From positions 172,215-229,874 of the forward strand of contig NZ_RXNW01000006.1 of NCBI RefSeq assembly GCF_004283175.1: a stretch of DNA of 57,660 nucleotides, given 5' to 3'. This DNA is from Legionella longbeachae. GTDB taxonomy: Bacteria > Pseudomonadota > Gammaproteobacteria > Legionellales > Legionellaceae. A model generated the notes under the pieces. The model saw nothing but the letters and a program-made list of their open reading frames with translations, had not been told where the DNA came from and made no database searches. A program made the translations under genes and the position numbers. Positions 48,211 to 56,310 of this stretch are shown in pieces (positions within the stretch are counted from its first letter, which is position 1; the number at the start of each line of letters is the position of its first letter).

Positions 48211-48996
48211 ATGCTGAGGCAATTGATTGATCATACTCCATTTTGGTGGGTAGTGGTTATTTTTATCTGTTTTCTTGTTTTTACTACCCTAAGCGCAGCA
48301 TTTATTTCCTCTCGTTTTTTTTCTTTAGCTAATGATAAAGATCATTTTGAACGCTCCAATTCAATCATTGCCATCCTAAGCGGTGGATTCTCTGTATTAT
48401 TGGCGTTTGTTATTATCACTGCCTGGAATTACCTGTTAAAAGCGCAGGATAATGCCGCCCAGGAAGCTAATTCACTCGCAGTCATGATGCGCAATATTGC
48501 CGTGTTTCCACAGGAAGCCCAAATAAAACTTTCAAAGGCCATCCGTGATTATACGGTTGCCGTAAGGGTAGATGAGTGGAAGAGTATGGAAGCGGGGAAA
48601 GAGAGTCCATCGGCTGCCAATGCATTTATAGGGTTATACAAAAGCATGCAGTCCTTTACACCTAAGACTCAATTAGAAAAATTGTATTATTCACAGGCAC
48701 TACACAATCTAAATAGCATCCATAAACTGCGGCGAGACAGGATGAACCAATTACATAGTGTTATCCCCAGCAGGCTAAGTGGGGCCCTCATTATTGGCTC
48801 CTTTGTTTTAACATTGACCTTGGGGTTTATCCGGGGCAGCTCAAAGTTTATCGATGTAATTCCTATCATCGTGGTGGCAGTGGTACTGGGATTTAATTTG
48901 GGGATTGCGTTTAGCCTGGACTTCCCTTTTTCAGGCGATATCTCGGTAAAAAATGATTTCTTTTACCATGGTGTCCTAAATACTTTCCATGATTAA
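48211..48996 (+). CDS. DUF4239 (bestrophin-like) membrane protein
   Basis: 261 residues. Two N-terminal helices (WWVVVIFICFLVFTTLS and IIAILSGGFSVLLAFVIITAW), a cytoplasmic helical region with QEANSLAVMMRNI typical of DUF4239, and two C-terminal helices. The family resembles bestrophin-like channels; function unassigned. AGGTGAGCG precedes the ATG. Confidence 0.82.
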   Translation: MLRQLIDHTPFWWVVVIFICFLVFTTLSAAFISSRFFSLANDKDHFERSNSIIAILSGGFSVLLAFVIITAWNYLLKAQDNAAQEANSLAVMMRNIAVFPQEAQIKLSKAIRDYTVAVRVDEWKSMEAGKESPSAANAFIGLYKSMQSFTPKTQLEKLYYSQALHNLNSIHKLRRDRMNQLHSVIPSRLSGALIIGSFVLTLTLGFIRGSSKFIDVIPIIVVAVVLGFNLGIAFSLDFPFSGDISVKNDFFYHGVLNTFHD

Positions 48997-49237
48997 AATC
49001 AATACAATGAATTAAGTTTAAACCACATGTTAAAATATTGCCATTGCGATAATTTTCTCCCAATGGCATAAAAGGAGAACTGGCTTCCTGGTTTTAATGA
49101 TTAAACGGGTTCTCGCTAAGATGAGGTATGTCGCAGCATATTTAGCTTATCTTAGTAAGATCGTTTGATGTGTGCCCACCTCTTTTTAAATTTCATCATT
49201 AGATAACACCTACTACTTCACCACTGGAGGACCGATC

Positions 49238-49617
49238 GTGTACACACATAAAATGACCCTGCAAAATTTAACTGCGAATGAATTTTAAACTGTTTTTGCC
49301 AGCATTCCATTTAACAAGCGTGCAATAGAACTGCTTAAGCATAGTCCTTAAAGATCTTGATTCTTTTTTCTGTTCTTCGAAAAAAAGAATCAAGATCTTA
49401 AGCGGCCTGATATCAATAGGGGATCATTTTTACTTTTTTTAAGAGAGATGTCTGTAATGAAAAACCAATTGAAGGAACTACCCATTGAAATTCGAAATCT
49501 TGAAATGATTGGTATCATTGAATGTTCGGATAATGAATTGGACTCTGTCCCACCCTTAAGGATTTAAGAGTACTTAACTTAAGAAATAACCCGATTAACA
49601 AAACTCTAAATCGATAG
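49238..49617 (+). pseudogene. Decayed leucine-rich-repeat gene
   Basis: Starting at a GTG with a perfect GGAGG seven bases upstream, a frame reads MTLQNLTANEF, a stop (49286), then TVFASIPFNKRAIELLKHSP and another stop, matching the N-terminal repeat style of Legionella LRR effectors (LT-x-E-x-x-x-FASIP). From 49448 a second piece reads KNQLKELPIEIRNLEMIG and CSDNELDSVPPL, is cut by a stop at 49565, and continues one frame over as KDLRVLNLRNNPINKTLN to 49617. Two premature stops and a frameshift show it is dead. A 19-bp inverted repeat sits between the pieces. Confidence 0.6.
49351..49399. repeat. 19-bp perfect inverted repeat within the LRR relic
   Basis: AAGATCTTGATTCTTTTTT (49351-49369) and its exact complement (49381-49399) flank an 11-base loop. 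The left arm preceded by CTT reads LKILIL in LRR phase and the right arm is similar to DNA of the intact LRR gene near 52500 (ATTCAAGATCTTAAGCG), so the palindrome may have arisen from LRR DNA. No T-run follows the stem on the plus strand. Confidence 0.8.
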
Positions 49618-49932
49618 GTTTGTGAACCATTTTATGAGCTTCAACACCATTTTAATTCGTAAATGCTGACCATAAAACAAGGTTTGTGTTGGCTATAATT
49701 CATAGAGTTTAAACCATCGTACTTAAAAAATGATGCTAAACCATTAGAACTTAATTTAATAACTTTAAAGAGTCATTTTGACAATAGATTCAAGGCTGCG
49801 ATAAGTATAGAGTAGATAAACTCTATTAATAGATGAGCATTAGAATTAGTTTCCCAGGATCGCGTTCTTTAATCTAAACGTACTTTTTTTGTACTAAAAT
49901 AAAAGGTAACCAATCTATTTGGGACGTTGAAT
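49618..49932. other. Gene-free region before the ankyrin gene
   Basis: About 315 bases, very AT-rich. GTAC-ttttttt-GTAC near 49880 is a small dyad upstream of the ankyrin gene. Otherwise nothing was identified; it should hold the promoter of that gene. Confidence 0.45.
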
Positions 49933-51960
49933 ATGGAACAGAAAGAAGAATTTATTGAACCTCAGGATGAAGAAGAAATAAATTATGCGCTTATTAATGC
50001 GGCCATGAAAGGCAATGCAACATTGTTTGAGGAGTTTTTAGCAAAAAACCGGGGGAAAATTGATCCGAAATACAATGAATCCATAATGGGAGCAGCACTA
50101 GAAGGAGGAAATTTAAGTATTCTACAGAGCTGGTTTGAGCATACACCAAACCCTTTACAAACTAACACTTATGGTTTAAATGCATTACAGATAGCTATTA
50201 AACTAAGTAATGGGAATCTGGATATTGTCCGCTTTATAATTAATGCTCCTCTTTGTCCTATTAAAGAAATGGTCAATGCGCACGATGTATTTGGAAGAAC
50301 AGCCCTTGACATGGACCAGTCACTGGATAATCCCGCACTTCTTTCCCTTTTAAAAGCAATTCCTGGTGCCCCCTCTGAAAGTCGTAGATTTATCAATATA
50401 TCCCAGAACAGATTTCTGCCGATTCTGGATGCATTTTCAAGAAACAATAATCCTCAAGGAGAAGAAAATAAATATCTTAGTATGCGAGGAATGTGCACGG
50501 GTTTAGGATTTTTATTTTTACTTTATTGCACACAGGGTAGAAAAGATGAATTTTTTGATATTTTGCGAACCGTTGTCAATCAGGATGCTCCTCTCAGCAA
50601 GCGATTAGCAGAAAAATATAAAAATTCAACTGAAGTTATAGAGCAATTTTTAAATGATATAGCTTGGTTTAAGCATGATAATCTTGGTCCAATATCTGGA
50701 ACCCGCATGAGAGATCGGCAGAAGTTGTTTGATATAGTCAAAAGTAATTCTAATGAATCAATCATATTACCACTAGGTCCAGCGTTAGAGGATTATACGG
50801 TACCACAATTAAAAAAATTTACAAAAAACCAATTAAGCGAATGGTTAGAGTTTAACAAAACAATCCCGAACATTATGGTTGAATTCCTCGATAATGAAAA
50901 GAGTCACGAAACCGCATTAATGTTGACTGCGCAAAACACCTGGCTTTTTTATGATAGCAATTTACCTTATGAATTAGTGGAATTTGCTACAACTGAAGAT
51001 TTTGTTGAATTTTATTCTAAAGTAAGAGGATCAGAAAACTTTAATTTCGCATATCTTTCCAGCTATGATAAAACAATAGACTTAAGCCCATCAAATATTC
51101 CTGATTTTAAACCACCAGAATATCATTTTTCAGAATTATTTTCTCCTCTCCATTACGCGGTTATGTATAACAACATAGAAGAAACAAAAAAAATTTACTC
51201 TGAAAATCCTGCCGCCATTGACAAAAAAGACATCTATGGATTTACTCCAATTGAACGCGCACTTTCAAGAAAAAACTACTCAGCTTTTAGTTTTTTGCTG
51301 GAATGCAAATTGGCTGAAGAACCAAAATACTTAACAGAGAAAAAATTTATTGAAACGGAGTGGCAAGGCGAGATTCAGGAACAACCATTATTATTTAAAA
51401 CCGCAGATACGCGAGATATCGAAGCCTTAAGAATACTAGCGGATTATTATTCTTCCTTTGAGGATTGTACTTATGAAAGCATGAACATCATGCAATATAT
51501 TGAACAGTCAAAAATGCCCATAACAGCGCAAAAAGAATTAATTGCTATACTCACCAAAGAGAAACCTGCTAATAGTAGTTTTGATTCGATTAAATCACGA
51601 TTTAAGATCACAGTTATTCAACCCGATGAAAGAGCAAATAATATAATGGCAATAAGCTGTTTATTAAATGATAAAATGTTCGACACGAACGATGGAAACC
51701 CGCATAAAATAATAAAAGAATTAAAAGATATTCTTGCAACGCTAAATCCTGCAAATGAGTCAGAAGTTGCAATTACTATTATGAAAATAAAAGATATTAT
51801 TTTAGCGCAAGATTCCAACTACGATGATAATATTGCTTTTGTACTTAAGGCTTTTACAAATCCGGGGAATAAAACTTTTAAGCAGATTCGTGAGTCCTTG
51901 TCAGAAAATCCTGCAATGCGTGAGATTATGGATACGTCAAAAAAAAATTGTTTGCCCTGA
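49933..51960 (+). CDS. Ankyrin-repeat protein with a C58/YopT-like cysteine protease core
   Basis: 675 residues from the ATG at 49933; a TTG six bases upstream is possible but unnecessary. Ankyrin-like repeats occupy about residues 18-145 (LINAAMKGNATLFEEFL, MGAALEGGNLSILQSW, YGLNALQIAIKL, FGRTALDMDQS) and 403-460 (PLHYAVMYNNIEETKKI, YGFTPIERALSRKNYSAF). Between them is a domain with a papain-like order: Cys188 in MRGMCTGLGFLFLL, His325 in KSHETALML, and Asp341 in WLFYDSNLPYE. The G-x-C-x-x-L, H-x-x-A-L and F-x-D-x-N patterns match C58 (YopT/AvrPphB) proteases. No signal peptide; a host-targeted Dot/Icm effector is likely by context. The stop follows a 9-A run (51939-51947). Confidence 0.75.
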   Translation: MEQKEEFIEPQDEEEINYALINAAMKGNATLFEEFLAKNRGKIDPKYNESIMGAALEGGNLSILQSWFEHTPNPLQTNTYGLNALQIAIKLSNGNLDIVRFIINAPLCPIKEMVNAHDVFGRTALDMDQSLDNPALLSLLKAIPGAPSESRRFINISQNRFLPILDAFSRNNNPQGEENKYLSMRGMCTGLGFLFLLYCTQGRKDEFFDILRTVVNQDAPLSKRLAEKYKNSTEVIEQFLNDIAWFKHDNLGPISGTRMRDRQKLFDIVKSNSNESIILPLGPALEDYTVPQLKKFTKNQLSEWLEFNKTIPNIMVEFLDNEKSHETALMLTAQNTWLFYDSNLPYELVEFATTEDFVEFYSKVRGSENFNFAYLSSYDKTIDLSPSNIPDFKPPEYHFSELFSPLHYAVMYNNIEETKKIYSENPAAIDKKDIYGFTPIERALSRKNYSAFSFLLECKLAEEPKYLTEKKFIETEWQGEIQEQPLLFKTADTRDIEALRILADYYSSFEDCTYESMNIMQYIEQSKMPITAQKELIAILTKEKPANSSFDSIKSRFKITVIQPDERANNIMAISCLLNDKMFDTNDGNPHKIIKELKDILATLNPANESEVAITIMKIKDIILAQDSNYDDNIAFVLKAFTNPGNKTFKQIRESLSENPAMREIMDTSKKNCLP

Positions 51961-52285
51961 TCCAGGATCTAATTTATTGAAATATTTTGGATGCAAACAA
52001 CCGTCCCTACAAAAAGCAAAAAATTCAAATTTTTATTTTGAAGCAAGTCAATATATGCCGATGATGTTATTTCTATTACGACTCCATCTTCAATTTGCAT
52101 TATGTTTAAACAAATTATTTAAACACCGACCTTTCTAAAAGTCTGGTTGATTGGTTTGTGTTGTTGCTGCGTAAATAATATTAAATTTGGAAACCGATGC
52201 TCCTGCAAGAAATTTAATTTCGAACATTTATTTGTAAGCGGTTAACCAGGTTCACAGATCATCTAGGGTTAGGGAAATGAACTCA
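51961..52285. other. Downstream stretch, part possibly coding in another frame
   Basis: The first 180 bases form an open continuation in the adjacent frame (ending at 52138) that would join the ankyrin protein if the 9-A run at 51939-51947 were one base shorter. The rest (52139-52285) has no recognised feature. Confidence 0.4.
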
Positions 52286-52699
52286 TCAGTTGAGAATAAT
52301 GCACCCATTGTTTTGAAGTTCCTCAAGCCAAAAAGGTTGATTTAAATATTTATTGCACCTTAGGTCTAATTTTTCTAATTTATGGAGTTTCAGCAGGCTT
52401 TTAGGAATTTCTGTTACGTTATTATTCCTCAAATCCAAATAAAGAAGTTCAGACAAATCGCCGATCTCTTCAGCAAGTAACTTTAATTTATTATTACGCA
52501 GATTCAAGATCTTAAGCGATTTTATAGCCCATAAATCATCAGGTAAATTTTTTAACTGATGATTATAAAGATTGATTCCTTTTAAGTTGCCTAAGTCTCT
52601 TAACAATCCATCAGCAATGAATTTTAAATTATTATTATCCAAATTAAGAGTACCATTGAATATTTTATTTTTTAGCATAGGACGTTGTTTTATCTGCAT
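52286..52699 (-). CDS. Leucine-rich-repeat protein
   Basis: 137 residues, almost all LRR: repeats begin near GTLNLDNNNLKFIADGLL, LKGINLYNHQLKNLPDDLW, LKILNLRNNKLKLLAEEI, LLYLDLRNNNVTEIPKSL and LEKLDLRCNKY, each with the L-x-x-L-x-L-x-x-N-x-L core. There is no signal peptide, membrane helix or partner domain, so it is a small LRR protein of the type used by intracellular pathogens to bind host proteins. The ribosome site is poor. Its repeat DNA resembles the nearby LRR relic. Confidence 0.78.
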   Translation of the reverse strand: MQIKQRPMLKNKIFNGTLNLDNNNLKFIADGLLRDLGNLKGINLYNHQLKNLPDDLWAIKSLKILNLRNNKLKLLAEEIGDLSELLYLDLRNNNVTEIPKSLLKLHKLEKLDLRCNKYLNQPFWLEELQNNGCIILN

Positions 52700-52875
52700 T
52701 AAGAATTTGGATAGTGAATAATATCATGGTAGGGCACAATATTTGCGATAAGACACTGATAATTCTCTTAAATCTGATAACTGAAATTCCTGGATCTTTT
52801 GCCCCCATCACCCAGTATTAGCAAGAGAATTTACCTTCAACTTATTCTGGTTGCATTGGGAGATGGGTATGTTAA

Positions 52876-53361
52876 TTAATCAAGTTTGGGTCTTGTTACT
52901 GGCTCGGATTTAGGTGTAGCCTCACCATATATATAAGAGTTCAATAATATTAATGTACTTTGAGTTATAGCTAATGCTACTCCTGCCATTTTTATAACTC
53001 CCATTAACGGGTTAGGCTCATCAGTATTTGTGTATATTTCCGCTGCTTTAAAAGAGAGAAGCAAAAATCCCGTAACAAATTGTGCTCCTCCCATTAATTG
53101 ACCCATATAAGAATAAGCAGAATCCTCACCTTTTTTCCTATAATATCGATTGCCAAAAAAACCAATTCCGCCAACAACCAATCCCCCCACCCCGGTGACC
53201 ACATCGTTGTTAATCATTTGATCCGCTTTACTGAGTGCATAGAGGATTGCCGGGCCTTTAGTAGCGATTTGCAAGTTAAATTTAGCAGCACTCTCATATA
53301 CATCTGCACCTAATTTAGACTCATCTACATTGGAAATTTTTTCTCGTTTTTCTTCAGTCAT
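52876..53361 (-). CDS. Unrecognised protein with two to three membrane helices
   Basis: 161 residues from the ATG at 53361 (AGGGAG five bases upstream). N-terminal third is polar; a Gly-rich hydrophobic stretch (VVTGVGGLVVGGIGFFGN) precedes a Lys/Arg loop, then QFVTGFLLLSFKAAEIY and MGVIKMAGVALAITQSTLILL are likely helices. The C-terminus is polar (PKSEPVTRPKLD). No family recognised. It lies in the effector-like cluster and could be one, but no evidence for secretion was seen. Confidence 0.65.
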   Translation of the reverse strand: MTEEKREKISNVDESKLGADVYESAAKFNLQIATKGPAILYALSKADQMINNDVVTGVGGLVVGGIGFFGNRYYRKKGEDSAYSYMGQLMGGAQFVTGFLLLSFKAAEIYTNTDEPNPLMGVIKMAGVALAITQSTLILLNSYIYGEATPKSEPVTRPKLD

Positions 53362-54087
53362 AACCACTCCCTGTAATTTAAAAAGCTGTATTTTTTAGCC
53401 TGAATGAGCCTTAGAGGTCAAGTATTAATGCTTTTAAAAAACGAGTTAGATCCTTAATGTCAAAAATATACAATTTTTTTTCTATGAAAATGGAGAGGAT
53501 AGTTCGGTAGCTACTGTTTTTTTATTCACAAATCAATTATGAGATGTACGTGAACGTTTTATATAGATCTAAAGGGAAGGATCTTATCTCTACTTTATTA
53601 TTTTTAATTAATCCTTTTTACATCACATGATTGCTTGTAATGCCGGTATAAAGGGTTCCATATTTTTTATATGGATAACATGTAAACATCATATTACTTT
53701 TCTTAAATTTTACATCCTATTTGATTGCTAAAAAGATCTTGCTTATTGGAGCAAGATTATAGGTTTTGATTGACCATTTCTCTGGACAAAAATCTTTGGT
53801 TTTTATAACCCCCCGTGACCTATAACAACAAAAATCATTGATATATTATCGCTTTCAGATTTAATCACGCTTCGGCCACAGAGAATTTATTTATTACAAA
53901 AATAATTTTTATAACAAATATTTTGACTCTTCGAAGAGGTTGTGAGAGATTAGACGTGTAATTTGATTCAATCAGATCTACAATAATTTTACTCCGCGCT
54001 ACTTACACACTTTAAATGACACCGCCCGTTTATACTTTTCAATCCAGATTTGTTTTCTATCCGGAGTTTTTAGAAACAAGGAGTATA
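53362..54087. other. Long AT-rich gene-free region
   Basis: About 725 bases with no credible ORF. It contains a minus-strand terminator-like hairpin at 53729-53757. No transposase or LRR relic was recognised. Confidence 0.5.
53729..53757 (-). terminator. Orphan intrinsic terminator
   Basis: On the minus strand ATCTTGCT-ccaata-AGCAAGAT is a perfect 8-bp stem followed at once by CTTTTTAG. No intact leftward gene lies close upstream (the next minus-strand coding sequence is the IS481 relic at 54926), so the gene it served is probably lost. Confidence 0.55.
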
Positions 54088-54657
54088 ATGTATCAATTAA
54101 ATCGTTATTCGACAGCTCTTATTTTTGTGTATCTTTCAGCTGTTTTCATTATGGTATATGGTTCACCAATCAATTGGAGTGAAGGGCTAACCATGACTTT
54201 ACCTCTTATTACAGTTGTAATATTCTGGTCTGAGATATTGACTAGTCGATTAAACTTAAAAAAATCAGTATCAACCTTAGATAGCTTTCACAGAGATTTA
54301 TTCATTATTAACTATGCTACTTTATTTGCATTTATAGCTTCCTTATTAATTGAACACAACAACCCGGATGCAAAAGGATGGTGGCCTCTTCTAATCATAG
54401 TCGCTGAATTATATGGGATAGTTTTGGGATCTGTCTTTGCATTATTGTTAGATAGAAAACATTTTAAATATACCCTGATATTTGCGGTTGTTTTATCAAT
54501 TACTTTTAGTACCCTAAAATTAATGCCCCCTTATATTCATATTTTAATATTAGGAGAGACTAGGATTTTCCCTTTGTGCGCTTTTTTACTAATAAGTGCG
54601 CATGTTATGGGCTGTATAGCTTGGCGACTTTCAAAATATAATCTATTTAAAAAATAA
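54088..54657 (+). CDS. Unrecognised integral membrane protein
   Basis: 189 residues from the ATG at 54088, which has AAGGAG five bases upstream; an in-frame start at 54016 lacks one. About five helices: ALIFVYLSAVFIMVYG, TMTLPLITVVIFWSEIL, IINYATLFAFIASLLI, WWPLLIIVAELYGIVLGSVFALL and two C-terminal ones. A short basic C-terminus (KYNLFKK). No family recognised. It converges on an IS481 relic whose truncated end abuts its stop. Confidence 0.7.
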   Translation: MYQLNRYSTALIFVYLSAVFIMVYGSPINWSEGLTMTLPLITVVIFWSEILTSRLNLKKSVSTLDSFHRDLFIINYATLFAFIASLLIEHNNPDAKGWWPLLIIVAELYGIVLGSVFALLLDRKHFKYTLIFAVVLSITFSTLKLMPPYIHILILGETRIFPLCAFLLISAHVMGCIAWRLSKYNLFKK

Positions 54658-54662
54658 TATAT

Positions 54663-54926
54663 GAGGCCCTGAGCTGGATATGCTATTGCATACTCCCTTA
54701 CTGATAGTTCAATCGCTTCATCTACTCGATTCTTTATATTAGGTTTTCTTCGGTTCTGGTCGAATAAAGCATCAACTCCTCCCGATTCTACTGCCGACTT
54801 GTAGCGATAAAAAGTATCTCTGGATAAGCCCATTACTTTACAGGCCTTAGATACATTCCCTAATTCTTAAGCAAGGTTTAATAAGCCAACTTTATGTTTA
54901 ATAATTTTAACTGTATTATCTATCAT
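54663..54926 (-). pseudogene. Truncated IS481-type transposase N-terminus with an in-frame stop
   Basis: Read from the ATG at 54926: KIIKHKVGLLNLA, a TAA, then ELGNVSKACKVMGLSRDTFYRYKSA..., VDALFDQNRRKPNIKNRVDEAI and ...EYAIAYPAQG. This is the helix-turn-helix start of IS481-family transposases; the catalytic DDE part is absent because the element breaks near 54663, next to the membrane protein gene. A dyad just upstream (GAGAGTTT at 54927 onward with AAACTCTC ending at 54985) may be part of the element end. Confidence 0.8.
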
Positions 54927-54985
54927 GAGAGTTTTCCTTTTGGTTTTGTTTAAAGTTCGCACTTCTATCAAAACCGGAAACTCTC
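54927..54985. repeat. Imperfect inverted repeat upstream of the IS481 relic
   Basis: GAGAGTTTTCC and GGTTTTG (54927-54948) are complementary to CAAAACCGGAAACTCTC (54969-54985) with a small bulge. It precedes the relic start codon and probably belongs to the original insertion sequence. TGGTGTCAGATTAAG follows at about 55000 and could be the outer end. Confidence 0.5.
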
Positions 54986-55262
54986 ACCTTTTCAAGTAGT
55001 GGTGTCAGATTAAGCCGAAACTAATTCAAATAAATAAATTCATTTTGAATAAGCACTACGAAGGTACTCTAATAGTAACGAAATCCCCCAATTTGTTCCT
55101 TGTTCAATGTCAAAATTATAGTGTCTCAAGAACACATGTTTTACGCTTAATTCATCATTGGCACATGACATATCAGGTCATAGCATTCCAATGTCAATGA
55201 GCATGATAGGATTAATTGTTACAGGTGTTTGAGCTATTTGGATGTTTGTGACAGCGGTTATT

Positions 55263-55412
55263 TTATAGGTTTGCTTTTGATGCTCTTTTAATCTTTAAGT
55301 ATTTTGTTTCACTAAGGATGCTATTGTCAGGCATCAAAAAATCTCTAACCTTGGTACCCAAAACATCCCGGATTAGTATATTTGCATCTAGTACCAGAAC
55401 ACGCTCTATCAT
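55263..55412 (-). pseudogene. Truncated PIN-domain toxin relic
   Basis: A 49-codon frame starts MIERVLVLDANILIRDVLG and continues TKVRDFL, which is the N-terminal strand of PIN-domain toxins with the first catalytic Asp (DAN). The rest of the domain is missing; the tail to the stop does not look like PIN sequence. It starts on the last base of the ancestral antitoxin stop (TAATG), the usual toxin-antitoxin overlap. Confidence 0.55.
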
Positions 55413-55592
55413 TAATCTTTCTCTTCACACAAACGACAAAATTACGAGATTAATTCATCTTCCTCAATGCTTTGAGTAATTAATATGGTTTCCAACTTTT
55501 TCGCAGCTTGTTTTAAAAGTTCTAATTCAGATTTTCCGCATGATGGCGTGTTGGAATATAGTAACCAATCGATTCTCCGTGACGAGTTGACA
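55412..55592 (-). pseudogene. Decayed Phd/YefM-like antitoxin
   Basis: One frame reads STRHGESIGYYIPTRHHAE; after a frameshift near 55540 another reads KSELELLKQAAKKLETIL and IEEDELIS, then an in-frame TAA (55442-55444) followed by FCRLCEEKD and the original stop. The TRHGESIGYYIP block fits Phd/YefM-type antitoxins. Position directly upstream of the PIN relic supports a lost type II toxin-antitoxin pair. Confidence 0.5.
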
Positions 55593-55695
55593 TTTCCGCT
55601 AGAAACCTCACCATGGCTACATTCCGCTGCATGTCCACTGAATCCATGGACCCTGCGGACATGCAGCAGAACGTAACCATTAGGCGAATTGTCAA
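55587..55695 (-). repeat. Long imperfect palindrome, fully pairable on the minus strand
   Basis: 55613-55636 and 55657-55680 form a 24-bp stem around a 20-base loop. All three plus-strand mismatches are A/C, which become G-U pairs in minus-strand RNA, so that strand folds without a break. TTGACA (55587-55592) and TGTCAA (55690-55695) add an outer pair. The loop carries the palindrome TCCATGGA. Confidence 0.7.
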
Positions 55696-55701
55696 TGGAC
55701 T

Positions 55702-56223
55702 TTAATGTTTTAATTGCGTTTCAGATTTCCAAAAAGCATCTTCTTCGGGTTGGTTTGCTGAAAAAAGATAGACCTCGACAATTTGACCATTATTAATTTT
55801 CATCAAGTCAACTCCGTCCATAGACAGTCTGCTGCCATTGGATTTATGGGCGGAGAAATGAAGGGTAGCGGCTACTAAGAGGTTATTAGCCATGATATTT
55901 TTTACTTCATCGATTTTGAAAGTATTTTCACTGATTTTCATAAATTGACCAAATAGTGAAAATACTTCCTGCTTACCGTAATAAGTTTTTGACAAAGAAC
56001 CATTTCCAGGTTGATGCCAAATGATATTTTCAGAAAGCAGGCTATCGAGCAAGGCCATGTCACCTGTGGCTAGAGCTTCAAAATATTTTTGTACTATTTG
56101 AATTTCGCTTTCAGACTGCGTTGCCTTCGGAATATGGTAAGCATGGGCAGTCACGCTCTGAAAGATCATTGCAAAACAAAGAGTTATATTTCTTGACCAG
56201 TTACTTGTTTGTTTTCGTATCAT
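55702..56223 (-). CDS. Exported NTF2/SnoaL-like protein
   Basis: 173 residues with a signal peptide (about 1-27, ending SVTAHA). The NTF2-like fold is suggested by IVQKYFEALATGDMALLDSLLSENIIWHQPG at the start, YYGKQEVFSLFGQFM and the late DGVDLMKINNGQIVEVYLF strands. Such domains bind or isomerise small molecules; the ligand is unknown. AGGAGAAAATAGA precedes the ATG. It follows the AraC regulator gene by 87 bases on the same strand. Confidence 0.85.
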   Translation of the reverse strand: MIRKQTSNWSRNITLCFAMIFQSVTAHAYHIPKATQSESEIQIVQKYFEALATGDMALLDSLLSENIIWHQPGNGSLSKTYYGKQEVFSLFGQFMKISENTFKIDEVKNIMANNLLVAATLHFSAHKSNGSRLSMDGVDLMKINNGQIVEVYLFSANQPEEDAFWKSETQLKH

Positions 56224-56310
56224 TCTATTTTCTCCTCACGGTTTGTTGTTTCACCTACGCAGTTTATGAGCATGGAGAAAGAAATGATTCTAAAAACTCG
56301 CCATTAATTT

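Noticed and set aside
49076-49115. GAGAAC/GTTCTC hairpin as a terminator after the DUF4239 gene
   Set aside because: Loop-rich, no T-run, and imperfect inner stem; not convincing.
54537-54662. Continuation of the transposase frame into the membrane protein gene
   Set aside because: Similarity to IS481 stops near 54663; beyond it the frame is just antisense to the membrane protein.
55485-55676. A 63-codon plus-strand frame
   Set aside because: It is antisense to the antitoxin relic and the palindrome and has no family similarity.
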